Source: Apiospora phragmitis (lineage: Eukaryota > Ascomycota > Sordariomycetes > Amphisphaeriales > Apiosporaceae). From it: a DNA stretch of 64,000 nt. The stretch lies in NCBI GenBank assembly GCA_038363925.1, contig JAQQWL010000009.1:248001-312000 (forward strand). The letters are read 5' to 3'. The notes beneath the pieces are model-generated. The model saw only the letters and a list, made by a program, of their open reading frames with translations. It searched no databases and had not been told where the DNA came from. How positions within the stretch are numbered: the stretch's first letter is position 1; each line of letters begins with the position of its first letter. Shown in pieces: positions 36,329 to 49,300 of this stretch. The position numbers and the translations under genes were made by a program.

Positions 36329-37041
36329 ATGCGTTTCGCAACTCTCTTCGCACTGGCCGTCACGGCCGCCGTACCGGCAACCGCCCTTCGCGTGGCACGG
36401 AGAGTAGCCCCTTTCGGCTATAAAATCCCTGTGATTCTCACCACTAACCATTGTGTTTCGTCCTTTCCCCGTTTTCTCTTCTTGCTTCCCTTCTCTCGAA
36501 AATCTCGTCGGCATGCAACTGACTTACCAAAATCACCAGGACTACTGTCGGCCGGCGTGTGGACCCAACGATGCTCCCGAAAACTGCGTGGCTGGCTTTC
36601 AACAGCCCCAGGCACCCGTACCCCCACATGGCCCCGTAAGTCTCTTCGCGCATCGTCCTGTTGAGTTCTTTCCTATTCCTCTTTCCCGCGAGACTTTGAC
36701 AGTTTGTAACTAACGTGCAAAAATGGTAGTACTGCTACGAGATTTGCATCTCTTGTGGTTATCAGCCCGACGGATGCAGAGAGGCCTGTCCCGAAAGCCG
36801 TCTCCCCTCCCCTGACCTTTCAGTAAGAGATGGCGGACACGGAGTGGATGTAAGCCTCCCCCGCCGCAACGTTATGTTTTATTTCCTTGCCCCTTTTCTT
36901 CTTCTTTCTCGCGAGACTTGGCGGCGCACAGCTGACTTATAAAAACGTTAGCCTGACTGCTATCGGGATTGTATGCGAAGCGGTTCCATGTACCATCCTA
37001 AATCTCAAAAAGACTGCCGCGATAGTTGTGCATGGCACTGA
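36329..37041 (+). CDS. Small secreted cysteine-rich protein A, four exons, modular
   Basis: ATG at 36329 gives a signal peptide (MRFATLFALAVTAAVPATA). Three exons follow, all phase 0. 36540-36635 has Cys spacing C-X3-C-X8-C (DYCRPACGPNDAPENC). 36730-36822 has C-X3-C-X2-C-X6-C-X3-C (YCYEICISCGYQPDGCREAC); an alternative donor would extend this exon to 36849. 36952-37041 has C-X3-C-X14-C-X3-C (DCYRDCMRSG, then DCRDSC, stop TGA). The exon 1 donor is uncertain (36404 and 36431 both keep phase 0). About 126 residues. The ends of introns 1 and 3 resemble each other (CTCG-rich stretch then CTGACTTA), as expected after exon-plus-intron duplication. No known domain is recognised; size, signal and Cys pairs suit an apoplastic effector or defence-type peptide. 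It sits about 600 bases from TE block 2. Confidence 0.6.
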
Positions 37042-37390
37042 GGGTTGCATCTGCCCGTTGTATTGTTCGGGGTCACATGGGAAAACAGTGGTATAGTAAA
37101 GGGTACAGAAGAGGGTGTGCCGTGGCTGGGAATATAATCGTGTAGCCAGCCAGCTCACGAATATTCTATTTTCTTATTTAATAATACGCTAGCCTAATAG
37201 AAACAAAGATACACACAAACGGTACATCTTCCTAAAGACTCCGAACCTCTTTAAAATATTCTCACATATACTTAACCTATACTGCTCCCATAGATCAACG
37301 AAAGCTTAATAATAGCCAATATATCGGAGAATGCGAAGAATAAGAAAGCACCCTCTTTCTCCCTCTCTTCGTGGCTCTCGAAAGAGGCAG
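37042..37390. other. Short region between genes A and B, partly AT-rich
   Basis: 37160-37330 is AT-rich with no recognisable element. A possible splice acceptor (GAGGCAG) ends at 37390. An upstream first exon for gene B was not found here. Confidence 0.4.
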
Positions 37391-40300
37391 ATGAATCCCG
37401 CCGCGGCCACCACGGCCAACGCCGCCCCCGCGCCCACCCCCACCATCTCGGCCACTCCCGCCTACACCACTGGTACGCCCGGCCGCAACTGTCTCTGGCG
37501 CGTCTCGCGCAGCGATTTTCCATCCAGCACCTACCACCCCGTTTCCACCGCCACCACCACCCACGGGCCCGTGTCTGGCATTCCTTTTCATGAAAAAGCC
37601 GTAAGTCGTAGCCGCTATATTACCCCTTATGAAGCCAATTAAGCACCCTAACCACTTAGCCGTCCTACCACATAAGCAGCCACCTAAATTAACTACCGAT
37701 AAGCGAAGCCCCCTAACCCCCTTTTCGCATATAAGTCAGTATCCAACCCCCCTATTAGTAATTAGAGGATACTGTCAGAATCGTTACTTCTCGTGCTTTC
37801 TAGCCATGCCTATCCCAACCCCCGAATCCGCCATTTAACGTGCCATTTTAGCCGTATAAGCTGGTAAGTCGGAACGTGCAGCCTCTAAAAGACTTAAGGT
37901 ACCCCGAGCCACCTTACCGGACAGAACTAGGGGCAGACCGACCCGGACCGAGTCTAAGAAGTCCGCTAGGACCCTCTTTTCTGCCCAGGAGGAATATCTT
38001 AAAACCTGGGCTATCCGATAGGCGCAGCTAGGCCTTACCCTTAAGTATAACGTGTTCCGGCTGTTCGTCGCCCGGCTATTTAAAATAGACCAGCGCGCCC
38101 TGCCCCTTGGAATCCACTAGGTAAGGAGATTTATCGCCCGTCACCCCAAGTTGAAAACTATACTAGCCATAACGATAAACTTCCGACGCGTTCACTACAC
38201 ATTTAAAGAGAATATCTAGCTTCTTTTCTCTATTTTAGGGCAGGATTTTATTAAGGATATTCCCGCCCGATTTATTTATAATATAAATAAGATTAATAAT
38301 ATTATAAGCTTAGGTAATAATTATTATATAATTAACCCAGCCGAATTAATTAAGACTTTTATTAAAATACCGCTTATTACGAATAAATAACTATTATAAA
38401 ATTTATAAATATAAATAATACTACTTTACTTTTTTTAATTATTTTTAAAAGTATTAATATATAATAGTAATAGTTTTTAAACCGCGGCGATAACTTTTAC
38501 GACTTAGGAATAAATCTTTAAAACTAGTTATTCGTTTATTTACTTAAAGGATAAATTAATAATAAGCTAGTAATAATATAATCACGGAATATTTATTTAT
38601 TATAAATAAAACCGGAAGACTTAAAGTAATAATAGTTATTTATTTTAAACGGCCACGGTAAGTATATATAAAACTATTTTATAACGAAATATATAATTAA
38701 GAAAAGTAATTAAGTATTATATTTTAAATATAATTGTTACGAATTTTATAAAATTATCGATAACTCGATCAAATTATTAAATAATCGAAAATAAACTTTA
38801 TTATTTAAATCTACGAGGTCGAATTAATTTAGCCGAACTTTTATTAAAGGGACGTAATTAAAGCGCTACGGTATAAATAATCCGATAAATGATCTAATAA
38901 TTATTAACGCCGATCGCGCCGAACTCGCGTAAAATTAATATTATTCGCGTAATAACGTCGTAGTATATAATTAAGGATTTTAAACGTTTTAAACGCGTCT
39001 TAATAATAATAATAAATCGAAAAAAGTATTAAAAAAACGATTAAATATTTAAAGAAATTAATTACTAACTTAATAACCCCCGAAAGGATCCGTAAAGAGA
39101 TTTTTTAAATAATTAAGGAACTTCGTACCGAAACGACCGAGCTATAACCGCATCTTGATAACAACGATAACGCGCCGGTAACCCGCGGAGAATTATAAAG
39201 AATTATCGGAAAAATTATCGTTTAAGCTATATAAGATCTTAAAGTTATATAAATTAAGTTTTAAGTTTAAATTATAACCGCGCTATTATATAATAATAAC
39301 CCCGCTACTTAACAGCCGAAAATTATAGTTCTAACCTATTAAACCCGCGAAGTAAGCTAGCTGACGGTGCTACGGTCACCCCATGTAATAGCGACCCTAA
39401 AAACTAATAATAATATTATATAATAATAATACGAATAATTTAATTAAAAATTAATATAAAATTTTAAAAATATTATTTTAGTCCCGAAACGTTTTTATAA
39501 CACTTTTAATTTCAAATTTAGAGTTAGATTTAATTATAACGGCTTCCGGCGCCGATAATAAAAGAGTAACAGCCTAAGGTTCCGATATAACGCTATTTAT
39601 TTCCCTCTTAACTATTATGGTATCTCGTATACGTGTAAACTTTTAGTTAGGGTTAGGTATTACTCTTTTCTTCTTTTTATTTCTTTCTTTTTTTAAATTA
39701 TTTTTTAAAACTAACTTCTCGTGTTCTAATTAGCCGATCTGGCCGTTTAAAGTATCCAGACTTTTTTAGAGCTTCCGGAATAAAACCCGGCGCGTCGCGC
39801 TATTAAAAATGATATTATTATTATTAAGTATATCCGCTAACTCTTTAACTTAGCGGCTGGTCGTAAGTATTAATAATGTTATAGAGGAGAATTATTTATT
39901 AAAAACGTCGGGGGGAGGCTTAAATAGTCTTACCTCTATTTAGTTTTTTATCCTCCGGTTCTAGCTATTAAGGGGCTTATTAATATTACGAAAGAATATA
40001 TTAATTACGGCTTAGCCGCTAATTATTATATACGGTTAAAAAGTAAACCTTTTAATTAATTTATAATATTAAAAGAAGTTTTTTTTACTTATATTTATAT
40101 TATTAAGCCTTATATAATATAGGGTTATTTTTTAATAATAAATATCTTTTAATATATTAAAAGGATTAAGATTTAGAGGTTATAATAAGTGCGACGAGTA
40201 TGCCGGAAAGAAAAAAAGTTATATTTTATACTTTAAATACGTTATAATAAAATCCTCGCTTACGTAACTGGTATAACTATCCAAGATAATAAGCCGTTAT

Positions 40301-43300
40301 TAATCCTCGTTTTTAAGCTTTATATAAAAGATAAAGATTTTATTTAATTATATTAAGGCTAGCTTTTTATTAGTCCAGCCTTTAAGGGATACCGTAAAGA
40401 CCTAATCCTTTATAATATCCGTTAGCGAGTCCTCTTCCTCCGAAAACTATTACTACTAAACCTATTAACCCTTAAATATAATAAAAGGAGGCAAGGCTCG
40501 GTTTAAAACGTTATTATATTCGATCGTAAAAGCCTATTTTCGGTTAAGGGAGTTTATAATTAATATTTTTTTTATTTTAATAAGTTTAATAATTATTATA
40601 TTTATTCTATAGCCGAGCTAGTTACCGATCTCGTTAATATTAAACCGAAACTCTAAAGGGATCGATTTTAAAATAGGATTATTAAGCCGCTCGAAAAACT
40701 CGATAATTTTTTTTACGGAAGTTACGTTAAGCTTTAAAAAATTTATCTTTTTTAAAAAAAGTAGCACCGATAAATAGATAACGAGTAATAAATCTTTTAA
40801 CCTAATGTTTATCGAGGATTATATTAATCCCGTTAGTTTAAAAAATCCGTTAAGCGAATATCCGAAAAATAACGTACACCGGTAAACAGCTTAAATTATA
40901 TTATATAAGGTATTAAGTCACGATTTAAGATTTTTCCGCTATTATTAAGGCTTAAAAGGATTTATTTCGTTATTTTATAGTCTTGCGGCCGTAAATCCGA
41001 GCCTTTAGAATTATTTTAAGAATATTATACTTCTCGGCGGCTTGTTTTATTAACGAGCTATTTATAATATTTTAAATCGCGCGTTATAATACTGACTCGT
41101 TAAGTTTATAGCCTATTAAAAAAAGGAAAAAAAAAGAAAACGATAGTATTATTTAATTAATTATAAATTAAAAACTAATTAATTTATATACTGATTTATA
41201 TATAGTATTATTAAGAGCTATTTAAATTTAGGGGTCGCCGTTATATAGGGTGACCGTAGCACCGTCAGCTGGCTTAATAATTAAAAACATAAATTAATCG
41301 AGTAATATATAAAAGAAGAAACTAATAAATATTATATAAAATATAAACACGGTAATTAAGTATAATAAAGTTATTATAATAAGGGAGTTATTTAATAGCG
41401 ATATTATTTTTATTTTTAAAAACGAGGCGAAAAAATATATAAAAAATAACGGATAAGTTTTAAACGTTTTAAAAAATAATACGTAATTTACTCGTAAGAA
41501 ATTAATAATTATTACGAAAAAGATCTTAATAAAGAAACTACGAGATATTTATAATAAAACCGCGTTATTATATAATTTATTCGTAAATAAATATAATTCG
41601 AAAAAGATTTCAAAATATAAACGTAGCTTACTAAAAAATCTCGAGGCGCGTTACATATTTCTTATCTTATATATAAACTCTATTTAAATTATAAAGGATT
41701 TATACGATAACGGCTTAATATAGAATTTCGAAATCTTTAATTATAAACCGTATAACGCCAGCTTCCGTATCTAATAATACTACCGTTACTACGGCTATAA
41801 CTACGTAACTAAATATTATCGAAAGTAACAGCGATACGGTTATTATTTTATAATAACATACCTTAGAGGAGACTAAAAGTGCCTTTAAAAAGAACCACGA
41901 GGTAAAAAACGTTACATTAATTATAATAAAGAATATACGGCGTAAAATCGCGGCTACCCCGTAGTAATTTAATAAAGAGAACGCGTAAAAGAAGTTTATA
42001 CCTACCGGCCTCGCTAGTTCGAAATCCGTAGCACCGGCGACAGCTCGGTAGGAACAGGACGGCTATCGCCACCGGCGACGCTTTTTATTAATAATAGAGA
42101 AGGATATATAATAATTTCCCGGAAGAGAGGCCGCTTACGGTTTAATTCAATAACGAGTAGCTAAGGTAAAAAAATACGTTCGTAAAACCGGCGCGATACC
42201 GCCGATCTTTTATTAATATAAAATATTATTATAGTTTTATAATTATAAATTTACGAGTAATATATTAAAACGTTATAATATTAAAAGTAATAATAATATT
42301 TATTTTAATTAATTAAAAAAAATATAATATATTAATATTATAAAAAATATAAATAAACTTTTATATATAAGCCGCGTATTATTTAAAAATAATTAAATAT
42401 TAAATAATTTATAACAAAAGCCGAGTAATTATTTATATATATAAACGATTTAATATCGTTAAATTAAAAACTAAAATAAGTTTTAATTAAATTACCGTTA
42501 TAATATTAACGGGAAAAAATAGCTATTTTATTATATAATTTATATACTCGCCGATCTAAAAAATTTCCTAATAACGGAGCCCTTTAAACAACCTCGATAC
42601 GACCGCGTACCCCGGGCGACACTTGCTCGTCGGAGGTTTTAATATATACTATCCGCTTTAAAACGTACACGGTAAGAAATTATACGGAGCAGATAACCTT
42701 TTTACTTTTACGGACCGATAAAACCTAAAGCTAGCTACGTTATACGGAGAAATTACGAAATAACGCCACGGATAAAAAGAGTTTACACTAAATCTAGCCT
42801 AAGTAATATAAAGAACGATAATTTTATATAAAAAAAATCTTAGCTTAAAAAGTTTTAATTATAAAACGTAAATTATTTATATTAAGTTAAAAACTAATTC
42901 GTTATAAAGTAATAAAGCGAAAGTAAAGGGATAGAATTAAACGATACTAAATAAGGGGTTAGTATAGGTAGAAGCCGGAGCACGTTTAACCGATATTATC
43001 GAGCTAATAAGCCCAGAAGAGCTAGATTAAGCTATTAATAACTTTATAAGCATCCTACGAAAGATTACCGATATAATAGCGTTAAAAAAGACCCCTTATA
43101 CTAATAAAGGTACGCTTTAATAATTACCGGAGGTTTAAAAAGTATAAACTATAACGAAATAATAATACCGAGCTTACTTTATAATACCCTCGTAATATAT
43201 TTAAAATTAATATATTAAATTAAAAATAAATTTAAAAAGAATTATTTAAAAGGTAAAAACGAAGAGCTAGCATTACGTAATCGCCGTTACCTCCCACGAC

Positions 43301-46300
43301 TCTAAAATACTTTAATCGTTTAAATAATAGGCCCGGCTACGGAGCTAGACATTATTATAAATAGCGGGTATCTTAAAATTAAAACGTAACGAAAAAGCTA
43401 TTATCGAGGTACGAAGCCACGAGCGAAAAAGCTACGCTCCTTTCGGAGAGGTTCTTTTTAACTTAGAAGCCGACTTTATAAACCTAAATAACGTAACGAA
43501 CCACGCTTTTAAACTTATTTTTATCGAAACGAAAATAACGGTTAAAGAAATAAAAGATATTATTAAATAAACGAGACTTTAGAAAGCTTTAAAAAAAGAC
43601 TTTTTACCTATTAACTTTCTCAAAACGTATAGGGAACCCTTTTTTAAACGTTAACCGGCTTAGCGACCGCGAGTTTCCAGTTTACCTACTTTTTTAACCG
43701 TTTCTATACGGTAAAAGTTATTATAATTTTAAAGCTAAATAAAATAATAATTAAAAAGTAAATATTTAATAAATAAAAACTTATTTTATTATTTAATACG
43801 GTTAAGAAAGTAATAAAAACGGCTATAAATTAGCGAATTACCGGAATAATTAAAAAGTGCTCGCTTTTATTAAAAAGCTAAATAAGAAACCGAACGTAAC
43901 GGTCTACCGAGTTAATTATTTAATTAATTACCGACATTATTTATATAACGTAATAATAAAAAGGCGTCGCTTCCCTTTTTTAATTCGATATTAAAAGTAT
44001 TTTCGATATAATTAATTATAAAAAATTAATCGCTATATTTTATAAAAAAGGACTACCGGATTAAATTTACCGATAAATCGAAAACTTTATTATAAATAAA
44101 TAAATCTATTTTTATTTCGATAATAAATAGTTAAAAAAAATTTAACTCCGCGTTAATATTTTATAAAACTTTTTATTATTATTAATCCTCTTTATTTTTT
44201 ATATTATTACTTTATATAAAGAAATAAAAACTTATAAATAATTTATTATTATCGAGTTTATAAATAATATAAATGTTAGAACAGCAGGAACTAAGGTTTT
44301 CTATATTACTTTAAAAAGGGTGCTACGTACTTACGCGTACGAACTCCTTTCTTATTTTATTAAGAAAGGTATACGATACCCCTCGTAGCTCGTATTAAAA
44401 ATAAATATAAATAATAAAATAGGAACGATTAAACCTCGATTAAAACTAGAATTATTATATATACGAAAGCTTATTTAATATTAATTAATAATTACCCGTA
44501 GCGATTATAAATTAATAAAAGTAAAGAAACGGTTTTACACCCTTACCGATATAAGGGCGACCGTGTTAAGGAGCCTTGAGAATTTCCGCCCGTCAGAGAT
44601 TCGGAAGAAAAGCCGAATTAAATTAACCGTACGAAAAAGAACCCTTTTTTTTAAGTATATATTATAAAGAGGAGACTAAGTTCTAAATTATATGCGAAAC
44701 TAACTAAGCTATATATAATTATATATTTAAATAACCTTATTATACGATCTATAAAACGATAACTTTTATTAAAATAGAATTAATTACGGTCGGCGAATCG
44801 GGATCGAGCCCGGACGTACCGAACCTAGATAGATCGACGATTTTAAACCTCGAACTATTTACGTACGAAGAAGTTTTTTAAAATATCGGGATCTTTTTAA
44901 TAGTTTAAAAAAGGAACGTCAACCTCGCTTTCTAAGAACTCGAACTTTTAAAAGTACTTCTCGAAGAGATAATACTCGAATTATTTATAATATACTTTAT
45001 ATAATACTTCTTAAAATATTATATATTAAAAATAAAAAGAATATTCTTTTAAAAGGCGTTTAATATAAAATTCGAAGGATAAACCGAATACTTATTCGGT
45101 TAAATTAACCATATATTCTAAAAAGAGCTCTATTATTACTTCGAAAGAAACGGAGTTAATATATCGATAGGCGGATCCTTTAAAAGCAAGCTCGCATAAT
45201 TAGTATTACCGGCCGCTCCCGTACACTAATAAGACCGACCGGCAAAACCGACTTCGGAAACCTGAAAAGAGGATATTCTATACTCTTCCCTAAAATAAAT
45301 AATCGAATAACCGCCGCCTAAACGAGAGATACCCGGTCTCCGTACGAAGTAATCGTTTATAATATTACGAGACACTTTAAGCCCGACGTCTAACCCTGAA
45401 TTCCCAAGTACCTAAGCGTCGCAAGATATTATCCTTTTTCCTTCTCCGACTCCGATACCGCCGGACTAGACGGCACGATTATTTGGTCTAGTATACGTTA
45501 CGGAATACGATATCCCTTTAAGCCGAGCTATTTATAACGATAAAATTAATTAAAATAAAGTCGTTATTTTTTCGAAGGTATAAAAGAAGGAAAAGAACTA
45601 TACCTGTAAGCCGTATAATATCTTTTATAATAAAGTACGGATATTTATTAGAATATGCCGACGGCTAGATATACCAGAAGACCAGTACTATGCGATCTTC
45701 CCGGATATTCTTTCCGGCCGTGCGGAGGTATTCTATCTTAACTATCTCGGACCCGAAAAGAAATAGGACGAGATATGCTATTTAATAAATTCGTACTTTA
45801 GTACGATAATAAATTATATATAATATTTTACGGATTAGATAATAACTTCTTTCGCATAAATAAAAAATAAAAACGCCGAGAAATAACTTATCGAGGTCTT
45901 AGAAATCCTATTAAATAAGGTCTAGCTCGTATAACGAGCCTTCGGAAAAGGATTCGAAAAAGAGATCGCTTTTTATACCTTTGTCGTAAGAGCTTGTCGA
46001 GAAGTTCCGGAACTTTTATTAACCCTTATTTATTAAAAGCTAATATGTAAAGCGCTATTTTCGGACCTTCGCGTATCGCTAAGTATAATAACGGATTAGA
46101 GGATCTCGGAACGATATTTAACGGAAGAACTATATCGAAACTTTATTAAAAATACGTACCTAATTAATAAACGGTTTATAAATAACTGTACGAGAAAAAA
46201 CCGACTAATTTACGGCAACAAATTACTATATAATAACCGACCACCAGGATAGGAAAGCAGCCAGCGACCCGTCAATACCTTCTAGCCAAAACTATCGTAC

Positions 46301-49300
46301 GGGAACCGGCAGTTCGAACAAAGAACCTACCGAATCTACCATAAGTAAGGCTATTAATCAATAAACTATTTAACCGAAAAGCGAACCCGTATAATAATCT
46401 AATACTTCTAAGCGTGTAATAATATTGGATATAATCTCTTTACCTAAGAAGAATACGGGGATTTCGTTTAAAACTAAGAAAAGAAAAGGGAGGAGCTAAA
46501 AAACGACGAAAAAGAGTATAACTATCTCGATCCGGAAAACGTATAATAAAACACTACTTACCTAACGGACGCCGCGTTCTATTACCGGCTTATTAGCGAA
46601 GATATTTATTCGACGAATACTTAATTAAATTAGGAACAACGAACGAGAAAAGATTAATAATCGATATTATATCGCTCCCAAAAATCGTACAAAAAAAAGG
46701 AGATCTTAGAGATCTATTAGGTCGACGGCCGAGATAACCCTATAAACGCCTTCACTAAGAAATCCCTAAATAAAGCCCTCGAGCAGATAGTCTTAACGAA
46801 TAGCCTCACCGTATATATAAAAGCGTATATCAAGCGGCTAAACTCGTATAGCGAGTAAAAAAAAAAGATACGATCTTTAATAAGGTATAACGTAATTCGG
46901 TATACGAAAACGCGCACCTATTACTATTATTATTTTTAAACAGTTCTTTTTAATTTATAACGAGAAAAAAAACGCGTTAACGTATAATAATTTTTCCCTA
47001 ATACCGTTATTACTATTAGATAACTAGAATAACTAGTTAAAAAGACCTATTATTTAATAAAAATAATATTAAAAAGGTATAGTATTACTTATATAGCTTA
47101 AGCAGGTACCGAATACCGGATTAATATAACCCATCCGTACAAGACCCTTACGGCGGGAAGACTCGTCCTAATAAGGGGAGCTGGCCAAATCTATCGTTAA
47201 AATAAAAAATTACTAGTATTAAAATAGCAGGAATTAAGGTTTTTTATATTACTTTAAAAAAAGTATTACATACTTACGCGTATAAACCCTTTTCCTATTT
47301 TATTAAAAGGGGTATATAATACCCCTCGTAGCTCGTACTAAAAATAGATATAAACAATAGAATAAGAACGATTAAACCTCGATTAAAACTAGAACCACCG
47401 TACGTACGAGAGCCTATTTAATAACAAATCTTATTATTATAAAACCGAACTACGTTACGAATTATTATAACTTAAAAAAAGCGTAAAAAATTTATAACCG
47501 TTAAATATATAAGCCAGCTAACGGTGCTACGGTCACCCCATGCAACGGCGACCCCTAAATTTAAATAGCCCTTAATAGCACTATATATAAATCAGTATAT
47601 AAACCAGTCAGCTTTTGATTTATAATTAATTAAATAATACTATCGTTTTCTTTTTTTTTTTTTCCTCTTTTTAATAAGCTGTAAACTTAACGAGTCAGTA
47701 TTATAACGCGCGATTTAAGATATTATAAATAGCTCGTTAATAAAATAAGCCGCCGAGAAGTATAATATTTTTAAAATAACTCTAAAGGCTCGGATTTACG
47801 GCCGCAAGATTATAAAATAACGAAATAAGTCCTTCTAAGCTTTAATAATAGCGGAAAAGTCTTAAACCGTGACTTAATACTTTATATAATATGATCTAGG
47901 CTGCTTACCGGCGTACGTTATTTTTTAGATATTCGTTTAACGGATTTTTCAAGCTAACGGGATTAATATAATACTCGGTAAGCATTAGGTTAAAAGATTT
48001 ATTACTCGTTATCCATCTATCGATACTACTCTTTCTAAAAGGATAAATTTTTTAAAGCTTAACGTAACTTCCGTAAAAAAAATTATCGAGTTTTTTAAGC
48101 GGTTTAATAATCCTATTCTAAAATCGATCTTTTTAAAGTTTCGATTTAATATTAACGAGATCGGTAACTAATTCGGCTATAAAATAAATATAATAATTAT
48201 TAAACTTATTAAAATAAAAAAAATATTAATTATAAACTCTTTTAATCGAAAATAAGCTTTTATAATTAAATATAATAACGTTTTAAGCCGAGCCTTACCT
48301 CTTTTTATTATATTTAAAGGTTAATAGGTCTAATAATAATAATTTTTAAAAAAGAAGGACTCGTTAACGGATATTATAAAGGATTAAGTTTTTATAGTAT
48401 CCCCTAAAAGCTGGATTAATAAGGAGCTAGTTTTAATATAGTTAAATAAGGTTTTTATCCTTTATATAAAGCTTAAAAACGAGGATTAATAGTAGCTTAT
48501 TATTTTAAATAATTACGCTAGCTATATAAACGAAAACTTTATTATATCGTGTTTAAAATATAAGATATAGCTTCTCTTCTTTCCGGTATACTCGTTATAT
48601 TTATTATAACCCTTAAATTTTAATTTTTTTAATATATTAAAAAATATTTATTATTAAAAAATAATTTTATATTATATAGAGCTTAATAATATAAATATAA
48701 ATAAGAAAAACTTTCTTTAATATTATAAACTAATTAAAAAGTTTATTTTTTAATTATATATAATAATTAATAATTAAACCGTAATTAATATATTTCCTCG
48801 TAATATTAATAAGCCCTTTAATAATTAAAACCGGAGAATAGAAAACTAAGTAAAAACAAAACTATTTAAGCCTCCCTTCGACGTTTTTAATAAATAATTC
48901 TCTTTTATAACGTTATTAATATTTATAACTAACCGCTAAATTAAAGAGTTAGCGGATACGCTTAATAATAATAATATTATTTTTAATAGCGCGACGCGCC
49001 GGGTTTTATTCCGGAAGTTCTAAAAGAGTTTAAATATTTTAAACGGCTAAATCGGCTAATTGGAACACGAGAAATTAGTTTTAAAAAGTAATTTAAAAAA
49101 AGAAAAAAATAAAAAAAGAAAAAGAGTAATACTTAACCTTAATTAGAAATTTACGCGTATACGAGATATTATAATAATTAAAAAGGAAATAAATAATGTT
49201 ATATCGGAACCCTAGATTATTACTCTTTTATTATCGGCGCCGGAAGCCGTTATAATTAAATCTGACTCTAAATCTAAAATTAAAAGTATTATAAAAGCGT

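Larger units (their letters stand above)
44274..47423 (+). mobile_element. Internally deleted copia element (same family as 16488-23424)
   Basis: 207-bp LTRs at 44274-44480 and 47217-47423; target duplication ATAAA (44269-44273) versus ACAAA (47424-47428), differing by one RIP-type change. The interior is only 2.7 kb. Gag-like sequence (DQYYAIFPDILSGRAEVFYL near 45.7 kb) is followed by the extreme pol C-terminus (VDGRDNPINAFTKKSLNK near 46.72-46.80 kb). Protease, integrase and most of RT are absent. Confidence 0.85.

Noticed and set aside
37860..38200. Considered as part of a host gene because of its higher GC
   Set aside because: The translation is a CENP-B/HTH transposase region with RIP-type stops, inside the inverted repeats; it is merely less mutated than its surroundings.
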